The notes: a model not told the origin generated them from the letters alone. A stretch of 64,000 nt of DNA from Roseococcus sp. SDR (GCF_019083995.1 NZ_JAHRCU010000014.1:84460-148459); one strand, 5' to 3'. Counted from the stretch's first letter, positions 1 to 8,295 are shown. Program-made: numbers and translations.

Positions 1-146
1 CGCGAAACCGAGACCGCACTCTCCTGCTGGAACAGGCAGGGCGAGCCACGCTCACGCGCGCCGGGCAGGACCGTCGCGGCGGGGGCAAGGAGCGGCAGCA
101 GGGCAAGCGAGCCGCCGGCGATGAGAAGCGGCAGGGCGCTACGCAT
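1..146 (-). CDS. secreted protein, N-terminal part only
   Basis: The gene reads leftwards off the window edge, so only the first 48 residues are visible. They begin MRSALPLLIAGG and form a typical Sec signal peptide: short basic start, a Leu/Ala-rich core and an alanine cleavage region near residue 24. One cysteine follows in the mature part. The protein is exported, but nothing in the visible portion identifies its role. The start is the ATG at 146. Function unknown. Confidence 0.6.
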   Translation of the reverse strand, partial: MRSALPLLIAGGSLALLPLLAPAATVLPGARERGSPCLFQQESAVSVS

Positions 147-574
147 GACGCAGCCCGGCAACGCCCCGGGGCGCGGTAGCGGCGGCCTGCGCGGCCGTGG
201 CGTGGAGGAGGGGGAGACGGGGGGACATCTCGACGGAAGACTCTCTCTTTTTGAGACTCTATCTTCGCTTTTTTGGCGAGACCCGCCTGAAAGCTGCGTA
301 TTGATACAACTCAACCCGGATTCCCACAAGGAAAATCGACATTTGTCGCTTTATTATCTTTTTTTGGATTCTCCTGGCGCGGTCAGGGGCGCGTGAACGC
401 CACGCGGCCAGGCCGGACGGCCGCAATCGACACGTCGGAACGGGCGTTGCGCGGGACGCGGCCGCTCGCCAAAGGCGGCCGGCCCTGGCGCCGAAGGGCG
501 GATCGCCGGCCTGCCGCGCCGCAGACTCACGCCCGTTGCGCAGTCAGAGGGGATCCGAGGCTTCGCTGCGAGAC
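147..574. other. intergenic stretch with an AT-rich patch
   Basis: No convincing gene. Bases 235-370 are strikingly AT-rich for this genome, with T-runs at 246-252, 270-275 and 357-365. On the minus strand a weak promoter-like pair (TTGTGG at 329-324 and TATCAA at 306-301, 17-base spacer) could serve the secreted protein at 146. The match is poor and only suggestive. The rest (380-570) is GC-rich with short inverted repeats. Confidence 0.3.
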
Positions 575-826
575 GGATTCACGCCCCCGGCGCCGCCGGG
601 GACGATCCGGCACGTTGCCGAGAGGCGGATTCACGCCCCCGGCGTCGCCGGGGACGATCCGGCTCGACGCCACGAGACGGATTCACGCCCCCGGCGCCGC
701 CGGGGGCGATCCGGCTCGACGCCACGAGACGGATTCACGCCCCCGGCGTCGCCGGGGACGATCCGGCTCGACGCCACGAGACGGATTCACGCCCCCGGCG
801 CCGCCGGGGGCGATCCGGCTCTACTG
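575..826. repeat. 52-bp tandem repeat, five copies
   Basis: The word GGATTCACGCCCCCGGCG recurs at 575, 627, 679, 731 and 783, exactly 52 bases apart each time. Each unit holds a GC hairpin (CCCCCGG, five-base loop, CCGGGG) and ends in GATCCGGCTCGACG or a variant. Alternate units differ at two positions (gcc/gtc and ggggg/gggga), so units 2 and 4 match each other and 3 and 5 match each other. Because 52 is not a multiple of three, the array is not a coding repeat. The last unit overlaps the stop codon of the lipoprotein gene ending at 821. Confidence 0.9.
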
Positions 827-1180
827 ACTCGCGATCAGCTCCGTGGGCGAGATGGTGAGGGTGCCGCTGGTGCAGACATCCATGGCCGGCATCTCGGCGG
901 CGCGGCCATTGGCGAAGACGATGCGCACCGCATTGCGCCCCGGCGTCGCCATCACCGTCCGGTCGCCGCCGGGCGGAATGTCCGTGGGCGTCAGCAGGTC
1001 CCGCCCCCAATTGCCGGGGCCCGCCGCGCTGAAGAAGGCCTGCTCCACGGCCATGGGGCCGATATTGCGGAGCAGGACCTGGCCCGAGCAGCCGATGCTG
1101 GCGGCCGGGTTCGTGCCCTCGCCGCCCGCGCAGGCCGCGGCGATCAGAGGCAGGAGAAGAAGCGTGTTGCGCATCACCAT
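821..1180 (-). CDS. small lipoprotein of unknown function
   Basis: A 119-residue protein with a signal sequence ending in a lipobox (LIAAAC, Cys17), so it is probably a lipid-anchored periplasmic protein. The mature part has two further cysteines (in IGCSGQ and DVCTSG) that could pair, and reads like a single small beta-rich domain. No family recognised. Its start overlaps the end of the amidase gene by seven bases, so it is the last gene of the minus-strand operon descending from 4662. An in-frame ATG two codons later (1174) is an alternative start. Its stop abuts the 52-bp tandem repeat array, which could act on the transcript end. Confidence 0.65.
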   Translation of the reverse strand: MVMRNTLLLLPLIAAACAGGEGTNPAASIGCSGQVLLRNIGPMAVEQAFFSAAGPGNWGRDLLTPTDIPPGGDRTVMATPGRNAVRIVFANGRAAEMPAMDVCTSGTLTISPTELIASQ

Positions 1181-2574
1181 GTGGGGTCCACCGGGCTCGG
1201 GGGTGTGCCGGCGGCGGCGATGGCCTCGCCGGCCGCCAGAAGGAGATCCTCGCGATAGCGCGCGCCGACGAGCTGCACGCCGACCGGCGCGGTGCCGACC
1301 ATCCCGGTCGAGACGGCGAGACCGGGCAGGCCCATGAGCGGCAGGCCGACCTGCGTCAACTGCGCCTCGATGATGGCGGTGAAGGCCTCGGCGCCGTTCT
1401 GGTCCGCCTCGTTCGCGAAGGGCAGCTCGCCCGAGACGGGCATGAGCACCACGGGATAGCGCTCGAAGAACAGGCTCCAGGCGCGCAGGAAGCCGAGGCG
1501 GGCGGTCAGCGCGTCCTGGTAGTCGGCATAGGCCGGTGGCGCGGTCAGCTTCTGCATATGCCCATAGACGGCGAGCGAGCGCGCCTCGGCCTCGCGCTCG
1601 GCCGCGGCGATGCCGCCGCGCGGCAGCATGGAGAGCCAGAGCTGCGCCTGCAGGCGCGCGGGTTCGCGCAGCGGCGGCAGGCTCGCCATCTCCTCCACCT
1701 CCCAGCCGGCGGCGCGCAGGCGCGATGCCGCGTCACGGAGGGCATTCGCCACCTCGGGCGCGACCTTCATGCCGTCGGGCGCCACGCAGAGGGCGGCGCG
1801 CTTCGGCGCGGGCGGGCCTTCGAGCGGGGCCGGCACATACCAGGGGTCGCGCGGATCGGGCGCGCTCATGGCGGCGAGGCTGAGGCGGAGGTCCCGGATG
1901 CTGCGCGCCAGCGGGCCGCTGACGGCCATGAGCTGCGCGCCGATGTCACGCTCGGGCAGGCAGGGGTTCCAGGCGGGGATACGGCCCAGCGTGGGGCGCA
2001 GCCCGTGGATGCCGCAGGCATAGGCCGGGTAGCGGATGGAGCCGCCGATATCCGTGCCATGGCCGATGGCGCCGATGCCCGCCGCGGTCGCCGAGGCCGC
2101 ACCGCCGGAGGAGCCGCCGGGCGTCAGCCCCTTGTCATGCGGGTTGAAGGTCGCGCCGTGGATGTCGTTGGAGGTGAACCAGCGCAGCGAGAAGGCGGGC
2201 GTGTTGGTGCGGCCGATGATGACCGCACCCGACTTGCGGAAATTGGAGACGACGGGGTTGTCCTCCTTCGCCACCGCATTCGCCTGGATCTTCAGGCCAT
2301 TGGTCGTGGCGAAGCCCACCTGGTCCATGTTGACCTTGATCGTCACCGGCACGCCGGCGAGCAGGCCGGGATCCTCGCCACGGGCGATCTGCGCGTCCAC
2401 CGCGTCCGCCGCCGCCAGCGCCTCTTCCGGCAGGAACTGGATGACGGCGTTGAGCTTGGGATTCACCGCATCGAGGCGGGCGAGGTTCGCGAGCGTGACC
2501 TCGCGCGCCGAGACCTCCTTCGCATGGACGCGGCGCGCCACTTCCGTCGCATCCAGCCGCCAGAGATCGGTCAT
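1174..2574 (-). CDS. amidase (amidase signature family)
   Basis: Amidase-signature hydrolase, cleaving a carboxamide to acid and ammonia; substrate unknown. The Ser-cisSer-Lys machinery is visible: Lys80 in TIKVNMD, the serines of GGSSGG around 155, and the nucleophilic Ser179 in GTDIGGSIRYPA. The length of 466 residues is normal. The frame stays open to 2628, but the start chosen is the ATG at 2574 (MTDLWRLDATEV), which has GGAG seven bases upstream and gives the usual N-terminus. It lies 50 bases below the isomerase gene in a minus-strand operon with acyl-CoA enzymes, suggesting catabolism of an amide-bearing acid. That last point is inference. GatA is unlikely because no gatB/gatC is nearby. 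Confidence 0.85.
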   Translation of the reverse strand: MTDLWRLDATEVARRVHAKEVSAREVTLANLARLDAVNPKLNAVIQFLPEEALAAADAVDAQIARGEDPGLLAGVPVTIKVNMDQVGFATTNGLKIQANAVAKEDNPVVSNFRKSGAVIIGRTNTPAFSLRWFTSNDIHGATFNPHDKGLTPGGSSGGAASATAAGIGAIGHGTDIGGSIRYPAYACGIHGLRPTLGRIPAWNPCLPERDIGAQLMAVSGPLARSIRDLRLSLAAMSAPDPRDPWYVPAPLEGPPAPKRAALCVAPDGMKVAPEVANALRDAASRLRAAGWEVEEMASLPPLREPARLQAQLWLSMLPRGGIAAAEREAEARSLAVYGHMQKLTAPPAYADYQDALTARLGFLRAWSLFFERYPVVLMPVSGELPFANEADQNGAEAFTAIIEAQLTQVGLPLMGLPGLAVSTGMVGTAPVGVQLVGARYREDLLLAAGEAIAAAGTPPSPVDPTW

Positions 2575-2624
2575 CGCGTGCTCCGTGAGATTCGCTGTGA
2601 TCCTTTCGCCTGGGCGCGCGCAGG

Positions 2625-3233
2625 TCAACCGCGGCGGCGCTCGATTCCGGCGGGCAGCGTGGCGAGGCGCGCCATCTCGCCGCGCGTGAAGAGGGCAGGA
2701 TCGGCCAGATACGCCTCGGCCATGGGCATGGCGTCGGCGCCCCAGAACAGCTCCGTCCCGACCGCAAGCGTGGGCACGCCGAAGACGCCGGCCGCGATGG
2801 CGGATTCGGTGGCGGCGCGGAGTTCGGCCTTGGCGGATTCCATCGCTTCGTCGCTCACGCTGGGCAGGCGTTCGCGAAGGGCGGCGAATTCCTCATGCGG
2901 GTCCCTCCCCTCGCCCCAGACAAAGGCGAAGGCGGCCTGCACCGCGTCGCGATCGCCGCGCAGCGCCGTCAGCAGGCGCAGCGCGTCGAGCGAGCGGAAG
3001 GGGTGGCGCGGCGGATAGCGCATGGGGATGCCGGCCTGATCCGCCGCGAATTGCGTCTGGCGATAGGTCTGGATGCGCTTGGGTTCGATCTCGGCCGGGC
3101 CGAGCTGGCCCCAATGGCCCAGCACGGCGCCGAAGACGATGGGCTTCAGCTCCACCTCGCCCATCCGCAGCACCCGCGGGAGCGCGAGGTGGGCGAAGGG
3201 CGAGATGAGGTCGAAATACCAGGTGAGCTTCAC
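2625..3233 (-). CDS. 2-hydroxychromene-2-carboxylate isomerase family protein (thioredoxin fold)
   Basis: Member of the DsbA-like, kappa-class GST group that includes 2-hydroxychromene-2-carboxylate isomerase. The N-terminus WYFDLISPFAHLAL is the hallmark: a beta strand, then a serine (in ISPF) where DsbA has its active-site cysteine. The C-terminal GVFGVPTLAVG (cis-Pro loop) and ELFWGADAM segments are also typical. The start is the GTG at 3233, whose last three bases overlap the previous gene's stop as GTGA; an in-frame ATG at 3260 would extend into that gene. Such enzymes act in aromatic catabolism with glutathione. Family is sure, substrate unknown. Confidence 0.85.
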   Translation of the reverse strand: MKLTWYFDLISPFAHLALPRVLRMGEVELKPIVFGAVLGHWGQLGPAEIEPKRIQTYRQTQFAADQAGIPMRYPPRHPFRSLDALRLLTALRGDRDAVQAAFAFVWGEGRDPHEEFAALRERLPSVSDEAMESAKAELRAATESAIAAGVFGVPTLAVGTELFWGADAMPMAEAYLADPALFTRGEMARLATLPAGIERRRG

Positions 3234-3496
3234 GGTCCCGTGGCCCCGAGGAACGTCCAATCGACCGCCGCCGCCAGGGAAGCGACAGAGAGAAACAAGG
3301 AAGCCAAGGCAAGCCAGCCATTCGTATCAGGCCAGAAACTTGAACCCGCCTTGGTGGACTTGCGGATTCTCCATGCCGCCGCGAACGCCACAGCAAGACC
3401 CACAATGGCCATCCAGAAGGGCGCGCCAACGGCCGCCACCGACAGCAGGGCGATTGTGACCAGGCACCCGAGGACGAAGGCGGCGAAGGGATTCAC
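3230..3496 (-). CDS. small integral membrane protein
   Basis: An 88-residue protein with two or three hydrophobic segments (residues 4-24, 26-42 and 60-78) separated by a short basic stretch (RIRKSTKAG). It starts with GTG at 3496 coupled to the acyl-CoA dehydrogenase stop (GTGA), and its own stop overlaps the next GTG in the same way, so it is a genuine member of the operon. No family recognised. It could be a small membrane anchor or simply a conserved hypothetical. Confidence 0.6.
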   Translation of the reverse strand: MNPFAAFVLGCLVTIALLSVAAVGAPFWMAIVGLAVAFAAAWRIRKSTKAGSSFWPDTNGWLALASLFLSVASLAAAVDWTFLGATGP

Positions 3497-4662
3497 CCAG
3501 GCAGGTCCAGCACGTTCTTGCTGATGATGTTGCGCTGGATCTCGTTGGTGCCGCCATAGATGCTGGTCGGCCGGGCCTGGATGTAGAGCGCGCCGGGGTT
3601 GAGGTTCCGGTTGCCCTCCATCGGCCCGAAGAGGCCGGCATTCTCGCCCGCCACTTCCAGCATCGTCTCCGTGATGCGCTGGAAGAGCTCGGACTGGATG
3701 ACCTTGAGCTGGCTGACATCGGCGCCCAGCGGGCGGCCCTGCTTCAGCACCTCGACATAGCGGCCGTAGAGGGCCTTGAGGTCTTCCAGATCGCAGCGGT
3801 GGCGCGCGTAGCGCTCGGCGAAGAGCGGCTCCTCCGCGACACCCATGCGCTCGGCGAGTTGCTTCAGGCGCGTGAGCGCATAGGCGGACTGGCGCGGCGA
3901 GCCGAGATAGATGCGCTCGAAGCTCAGCAGCGCCTTCGCCATGTCCCAGCCCTTGTTGAGCTGGCCCACCAGATTCTCCTTCGGCACCTTCACATTGTCG
4001 AAGAAGACCTCGCAGAACTCGTCATGCATCTCGAGGTTGATGATGGGGCGCACGGTGATGCCGGGCGTGTTCATGTCCACCAGCAGGAAGCTGATCCCCT
4101 CCTGCTTCTTGGCGGCCTTGTCGGTGCGGACGAGCAGGAAGATCCAGTTCGCGTCCTGCGCCAGCGTGGTCCAGATCTTCTGGCCGTTCACCACATAATG
4201 GTCGCCCGCATCCACCGCCTCGGTGCGCAGGCTGGCGAGGTCGGAGCCGCTGTTGGGCTCGGAATAGCCCTGGCACCAGATGTGCTCGCCGCTCAGGATC
4301 TTCGGCAGGAAATGCTGCTTCTGCGCCTCGGTGCCGTAGCGGATCACGAGCGGCCCCAGCATGATGATGCCGTGGTCGTTGCAGCGGGCGCAGCCATGGC
4401 GCTCCAGCTCCTCGGTGAAGATGATCTGCTTGGCCGGCGCGAGGCCGAGGCCGCCATATTCGCGCGGCCAGCCGGGGCAGAGCCAGCCCTTCTCGGCCAG
4501 CTTGAAGTACCAGACCTTGTTCTCCTCCCAATGGAGGCGCTTCTCCGGGTTGCGGATCTCGGCCGGGTAATTCGCCTCGATCCAGGCGCGGATGTGCAGC
4601 CGGAACACCTCGTCCGGCAACAGGTTCAGATCCTCAGGCTCACGGCCGGTGATGGCGTTCAT
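3493..4662 (-). CDS. acyl-CoA dehydrogenase family protein
   Basis: FAD-dependent dehydrogenase introducing an alpha-beta double bond into an acyl-CoA. At 389 residues it has the normal length and layout: N-terminal helical domain (LCPGWPREYGGLGL), middle beta domain (GYSEPNSGSDLASLRT, NGQKIWTTLA) and C-terminal helices ending YGGTNEIQRNIISKNVLDLPG. The start is the ATG at 4662 (MNAITGREPED); the frame runs upstream through repeat DNA but that part is not protein-like. The long form and C-terminus resemble the large subunit of pimeloyl-CoA-type heteromeric dehydrogenases, with the gene at 5709-6791 as a candidate small subunit. That pairing is inference. Confidence 0.9.
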   Translation of the reverse strand: MNAITGREPEDLNLLPDEVFRLHIRAWIEANYPAEIRNPEKRLHWEENKVWYFKLAEKGWLCPGWPREYGGLGLAPAKQIIFTEELERHGCARCNDHGIIMLGPLVIRYGTEAQKQHFLPKILSGEHIWCQGYSEPNSGSDLASLRTEAVDAGDHYVVNGQKIWTTLAQDANWIFLLVRTDKAAKKQEGISFLLVDMNTPGITVRPIINLEMHDEFCEVFFDNVKVPKENLVGQLNKGWDMAKALLSFERIYLGSPRQSAYALTRLKQLAERMGVAEEPLFAERYARHRCDLEDLKALYGRYVEVLKQGRPLGADVSQLKVIQSELFQRITETMLEVAGENAGLFGPMEGNRNLNPGALYIQARPTSIYGGTNEIQRNIISKNVLDLPG

Positions 4663-4688
4663 GCCAGTCCTCCAGGGGATGGTTGAGG

Positions 4689-4921
4689 GGGCCCTTGGGT
4701 GGCACCTGGGAGGGCGCTGCCCTCCCAGACCCTCCCGCCGGGGACTTTGGGTCCCCGGACCCCTTGATACGTTTGTTGGGTTTGGGGGAGGGACATGAAG
4801 GGCGCGCCCTGCATCACGCGCACGCCATGCCCCTCCCCCAAACCCAACCATGTGCCCGGGTCCAGGGGCCAAGGCCCCTGGCGGATGGGGTCCGGGGAAG
4901 GCAGCGCCTTCCCCGAGGAGC
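4689..4921. repeat. pair of inverted palindromic intergenic repeats
   Basis: Two copies of one modular element face each other. The module is GGGGTCC, a hairpin, a GGCGG spacer, a GGGTC box and a second hairpin. The left copy (about 4704-4765, read on the minus strand) has hairpins GGGGACCC..TCCCC and TGGGAGGGC..CCTCCCA. The right copy (about 4857-4918) has AGGGGCC..GGCCCCT and GGGGAAGGC..CTTCCCC. Between them an outer inverted pair, TTGGGTTTGGGGGAGGG (about 4778-4794) and its complement (about 4830-4847), brackets the centre. It separates the enoyl-CoA hydratase from the dehydrogenase gene and probably folds as RNA. A single copy recurs near 39334. Confidence 0.75.
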
Positions 4922-4935
4922 GACCCCGGGCATCC

Positions 4936-5712
4936 TCACCGCCCCTGGAAGACCGGCTTGCGCTTGCCGAGGAAGGCGGCCTTGCCTTCCTTGTGGTCTT
5001 CCGTGACGAAGAGGGCGGCCTGGAAATCGGCCTCGCGGGCGAGCGCGCGTTCCAGGTCATCCGCGAACCATTGGCGCGTATAGGCGATGGGGAGCGGGGC
5101 TTCCTGCGCCAGGGCCTGGGCCTTTTCGAGCGCCGCCTTCAGCGCCTCGCCCTTGGGGACGACGTAGTCCACCAGGCCGATCTTCAGCGCGTCGGGGCCG
5201 AGATATTGCGTGTGGTGCAGCAGCATGTCGCGCGCGCGGCCGACGCCGATGCGGGCGGGCAGCGTGGCGGGCATGCCCATGTCGCACATCAGGCCGATCT
5301 TGTGAAAACCGGCCATGAAGCGCGCGTCATCGGCGGCGACGATGGTGTCGCAGAGGAGTGCCATGGAGAGGCCGGCGCCGACCGCCCAGCCTTCGACGGC
5401 GGCGACGATGGGCAGGTTGCCGCGCGCCATGAGGCGCACCAGACGATGCGTGCGGCGCATGCGGTCGCGCCCGTCATAGGCGGTCTCGATGTTCATGCCG
5501 GAGATGTCGCCGCCGGCGGAGAAGACGCCGCCGCTGCCGGTCAGCACGATGGCCCGGGTCTGCCCATCCACGCTGGCGCGTTCGAGCGCGTGTTCGAGCT
5601 TTTCGCGCAGCGGCACGGCGAGCGCGTTGCGGCGGGCGGGGTAATCAATGGTGAGCACCAGGACGGCGCCGTGGCGCTCCTCCAGGATGTTCATCTGGGG
5701 CATGTCGTTCAT
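4936..5712 (-). CDS. enoyl-CoA hydratase/isomerase family protein
   Basis: Crotonase-fold enzyme, 258 residues, the usual size. The two oxyanion-hole segments are visible: SAGGDISGM near 64-72 and the AVEGWAVGAGLSMALLCD block near 104-121. The acidic residue common at the second catalytic position of hydratases is less clear (MCDMGMPATLP), so isomerase or another crotonase activity is possible. The ATG overlaps the previous dehydrogenase gene by four bases (ATGA), placing it in the operon scoA-scoB-dehydrogenase-hydratase, consistent with beta-oxidation of a CoA-activated acid. Confidence 0.88.
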   Translation of the reverse strand: MNDMPQMNILEERHGAVLVLTIDYPARRNALAVPLREKLEHALERASVDGQTRAIVLTGSGGVFSAGGDISGMNIETAYDGRDRMRRTHRLVRLMARGNLPIVAAVEGWAVGAGLSMALLCDTIVAADDARFMAGFHKIGLMCDMGMPATLPARIGVGRARDMLLHHTQYLGPDALKIGLVDYVVPKGEALKAALEKAQALAQEAPLPIAYTRQWFADDLERALAREADFQAALFVTEDHKEGKAAFLGKRKPVFQGR

Positions 5713-6791
5713 GCGTCTTCCAGCTCCGGCGAGAGTTCCATGAAGCGGCGGCGGTGCAGGGCGGCGCCGCCGAAGGCGGGCACCAGCACCATGGCGCGGC
5801 GCATGTGCAGGCCGACATCGTAGTCGTCCGTGTAGCCGATGCCGCCATGCAGTTGCACGCAGGCCTGCTGGACAAGCATCGCGGCCTCGCTCGCGCGGGC
5901 CTTGGCGCGGCTGACGAGGTGCGAGGGCGCGCCTTCATCCAGCGCGGCGGCGGCCTGCTCGACGGCGGCGCGGGTGAGCGCGATCTGCATCTTGGCGTCG
6001 GCCGCCTTGTGCTGCAGTGCCTGGAAGGTGCCGATGATCTTGCCGAATTGCTGCCGCGTGCGGAGGTAGTCGAGCGTCATGGCAAAGGCCGCCTCCATGC
6101 CGCCCAGCAGCGCGGCGGCGGTGGCGAGTGCGGCGCGGTCCAGCGCCTCGGCGAGCGGCACGTCATCGGCGATGTGGCGGCCGGGGCCGTGACCGCTATA
6201 GGGCAGCGGGCGGATGGTGCCGAGATGGCCGCCATCCTGCGTGGCCTCGGTGGTGATCTCGACCTGGTCGCGTGTCAGCACATGCAGCGCGACGCGGCCC
6301 GCTTCGGCCACGGGCCAGAGGATGTGGGTGGCACCCCCGGCGGCGAGGACGAAGCCGCGCGCGCCATCGGCGGTGCTGGCGAGGCTGAGCGTATTCGCGC
6401 GGTCCTGCCAGGCGGTGAGGACCACCGCGTCACCGGCGAGGAGTTGGCCGAGCAATTCGCTCTCGCCGGCCGCGGCCAGCAGATGCGCGGAGAGGGCGCA
6501 GCCGATCAGCGGCTCGGGCGCTGAGGCACGGCCGATTTCCTCGGCCAGCGCCACCATCTCGGCCATGCCCAGGCCGGTGCCGCCGGCCTCTTCGGAGACG
6601 GCGAGACCGATCCAGCCGGCCTCGGCCATCTGGCGCAGCAGGCCCGCATCGAAGCCCGGCTCGGTGAAGCGCAGCTTGCGCACGCGCGCCATGTCTGCCC
6701 CAAGCAATCCGCGCGCGCTGTCGCGGATCATCTCGATGCTCTCGGCGCGGTCGCCCGTGAAGGGGGCGACGCCCGCGGCGGTCGCGCTCAC
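5709..6791 (-). CDS. acyl-CoA dehydrogenase family protein (short form)
   Basis: Second acyl-CoA dehydrogenase, 360 residues. It keeps the N-terminal helical domain (GWIGLAVSEEAGGTGLG) and the C-terminal helices with RQQFGKIIGTFQALQHKAAD and CVQLHGGIGYTDDY, but the middle domain is shortened and degenerate, as in small subunits of heteromeric dehydrogenases. It overlaps both neighbours by four bases, so it is translationally coupled between scoB and the hydratase. Whether it pairs with the dehydrogenase at 3493-4662 is inference. Substrate unknown. Confidence 0.88.
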   Translation of the reverse strand: MSATAAGVAPFTGDRAESIEMIRDSARGLLGADMARVRKLRFTEPGFDAGLLRQMAEAGWIGLAVSEEAGGTGLGMAEMVALAEEIGRASAPEPLIGCALSAHLLAAAGESELLGQLLAGDAVVLTAWQDRANTLSLASTADGARGFVLAAGGATHILWPVAEAGRVALHVLTRDQVEITTEATQDGGHLGTIRPLPYSGHGPGRHIADDVPLAEALDRAALATAAALLGGMEAAFAMTLDYLRTRQQFGKIIGTFQALQHKAADAKMQIALTRAAVEQAAAALDEGAPSHLVSRAKARASEAAMLVQQACVQLHGGIGYTDDYDVGLHMRRAMVLVPAFGGAALHRRRFMELSPELEDA

Positions 6792-7432
6792 GACTGCGTG
6801 TGCAGCTTGGCGCCGCTCTTCGCCTGGAGTTCTTCCAGGCTCATCCCCGGCACGATGTCACGCACGACGAAGCCGAGGCCCGGCACCACATCCAGCACGG
6901 CCAGGTTGGTGTAGACGCGGCTGACGGAACCCAGCGAGGTCAGCGGATAGCCGCAGCGCTCGACGATCTTGGGGCGGCCATCCTTCGTCGTGTGGTCCAT
7001 CACCACCCAGAGGCGCTTCGCACCCGCGCCGAGATCCATCGCACCGCCCACGGCGGGGGCGGTGTCGTTCTCGCTGGTCGCCCAGTTCGCGAGGTCGCCA
7101 TTCTCGGCCACTTCGAAACCGCCGAGGACGCAGAGGTCGATATGGCCGCCGCGGATCATGGCGAAGCTGTCGGCGTGGTGGCAGATGGAGCCGCCGGGGC
7201 GCAGCGTGACCATCTGCTTGCCGGCATTGATGAGCCAGGGGTTTTCGTGCCCCTTCTCCGGCGCGGGGCCCATGCCCAGCACGCCATTCTCGGACTGGAA
7301 GATGACCTCGCGCGAGAGGGGGACCTGGTCGGCGATCAGCGTCGGCATGCCGATGCCGAGGTTGACCACCCAGCCCTCGGGAATGTCGGCGGCGGCCTTG
7401 GCGGCCATGTCAGTGCGGCTGTAGCTCGGCAT
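6788..7432 (-). CDS. scoB: 3-oxoacid CoA-transferase subunit B
   Basis: Beta subunit of a family I CoA-transferase that moves CoA from succinyl-CoA (or a similar donor) to a 3-oxoacid. The catalytic glutamate lies in SENGVLGMG (about residues 47-55) after the GIGMPTLIAD loop, and CHHADSFAMIRGGHIDL is characteristic. The 214-residue length is standard. It follows the A subunit after a 182-base gap containing a palindromic repeat, and its stop overlaps the next dehydrogenase gene. It could equally act on 3-oxoadipate (pcaJ-like); the sequence alone does not separate these. Confidence 0.9.
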   Translation of the reverse strand: MPSYSRTDMAAKAAADIPEGWVVNLGIGMPTLIADQVPLSREVIFQSENGVLGMGPAPEKGHENPWLINAGKQMVTLRPGGSICHHADSFAMIRGGHIDLCVLGGFEVAENGDLANWATSENDTAPAVGGAMDLGAGAKRLWVVMDHTTKDGRPKIVERCGYPLTSLGSVSRVYTNLAVLDVVPGLGFVVRDIVPGMSLEELQAKSGAKLHTQS

Positions 7433-7576
7433 GACGTTTTCTCCTCTGGAGACAGGCTAGAAGGATGGAGGGGCGCGGTCCAGAACGGGGTCAGGACGGC
7501 CCCACAAGAATGCGGCCGCGACGCGGCCGCCGCGCCCAGACTGCGCGTTTGGCCCGCGCGCCAGTGGCGGCGCGAA

Positions 7577-7613
7577 GCCAAGCGCGCGGAGCGCGCGCCC
7601 GGCGTTTGAGGGC
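7577..7613. repeat. 37-bp repeat, inverted partner of 8304-8340
   Basis: The 37 bases here match the reverse complement of 8304-8340 with three mismatches; they start GCCAAGCGC and end GTTTGAGGGC. The two copies bracket the CoA-transferase A gene exactly, lying just after its stop and just before its start. A looser third copy begins at 8457. The core (GCGCGCGGAGCGCGCGC) is itself palindromic. The rest of the 182-base gap between scoA and scoB (7433-7576) has other GC palindromes (GCGGCCGCGACGCGGCCGC at about 7512-7530) and no gene. Confidence 0.8.
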
Positions 7614-7614
7614 A

Positions 7615-8295
7615 CTAAACCCATCCCTCGCCACGGTCCACACGGACCACGCGGTTCACGAAGATGCCGGGCGTCGCGACACGCTCGGGATCAATCGCGC
7701 CGAGTTCCACGATGTGCTGCACCTGCGCGATGGTGAGGTCGGCCGCCATCGCCATCACCGGATTGAAGTTCCGGCCGGAGAGATTGTAGGTGAGGTTGCC
7801 CCAGCGATCGGCCTCCCAGGCCTCGATCAGCGCGACATCGGCCTTGAGCGCGTGCTCCATCACGTATTTGCGCCCGTTGAACTCACGCTCCTCCTTGCCC
7901 TTGGCCAGCAGCGTGCCGTGCGAGGTGGCGGTGTAGAAGGCGGGGATGCCGGCACCCGCGGCGCGCATGCGCTCGGCCATCGTGCCTTGCGGGACGATCT
8001 CCAGCTCGATCTTGCCCTCGCGGTAGAGCTCCTCGAAGACGACGCTGCCGGCGCTGCGCGGGAAGGAGCAGATGATCTTCCGCACCCGGCCCAGCTCCAT
8101 GAGGCGCGCCAGGCCGACGCGGCCCGTGCCGGCATTGTTGGCCACACAGGTGAGGTCCTTCGCCCCCTGCTCGATCAGCGCCTCGATCAGCGCATCGGGC
8201 TGGCCCACGCTGCCGAAGCCGCCGATGAGGACGGTGCTGCCATCCTTCACGCCCGAGAGCGCCTCGGCCAGCGTGTTGACGATCTTGTTGATCAT
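7615..8295 (-). CDS. scoA: 3-oxoacid CoA-transferase subunit A
   Basis: Alpha subunit partner of the scoB product, 226 residues. It opens MINKIVNTLAEALSGVKDGSTVLIGGFGSVGQP, whose GGFG glycine loop binds CoA; later landmarks are NNAGTG and QGTMAERMRAAGAGIPAFYTATSHGT. The catalytic glutamate is on the B subunit, so both are needed. It is the promoter-proximal gene of the minus-strand acyl-CoA operon. An alternative is 3-oxoadipate CoA-transferase (pcaI). Confidence 0.9.
   Translation of the reverse strand: MINKIVNTLAEALSGVKDGSTVLIGGFGSVGQPDALIEALIEQGAKDLTCVANNAGTGRVGLARLMELGRVRKIICSFPRSAGSVVFEELYREGKIELEIVPQGTMAERMRAAGAGIPAFYTATSHGTLLAKGKEEREFNGRKYVMEHALKADVALIEAWEADRWGNLTYNLSGRNFNPVMAMAADLTIAQVQHIVELGAIDPERVATPGIFVNRVVRVDRGEGWV

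Noticed and set aside
575..826. CRISPR array
   Set aside because: The whole 52-bp unit is repeated, with no unique spacers, and there are no cas genes.
393..1258. Plus-strand frames through the 52-bp array coding for repeat proteins
   Set aside because: The 52-base period shifts frame each unit, and the repeated peptide appears in more than one frame, so it is not maintained as protein.
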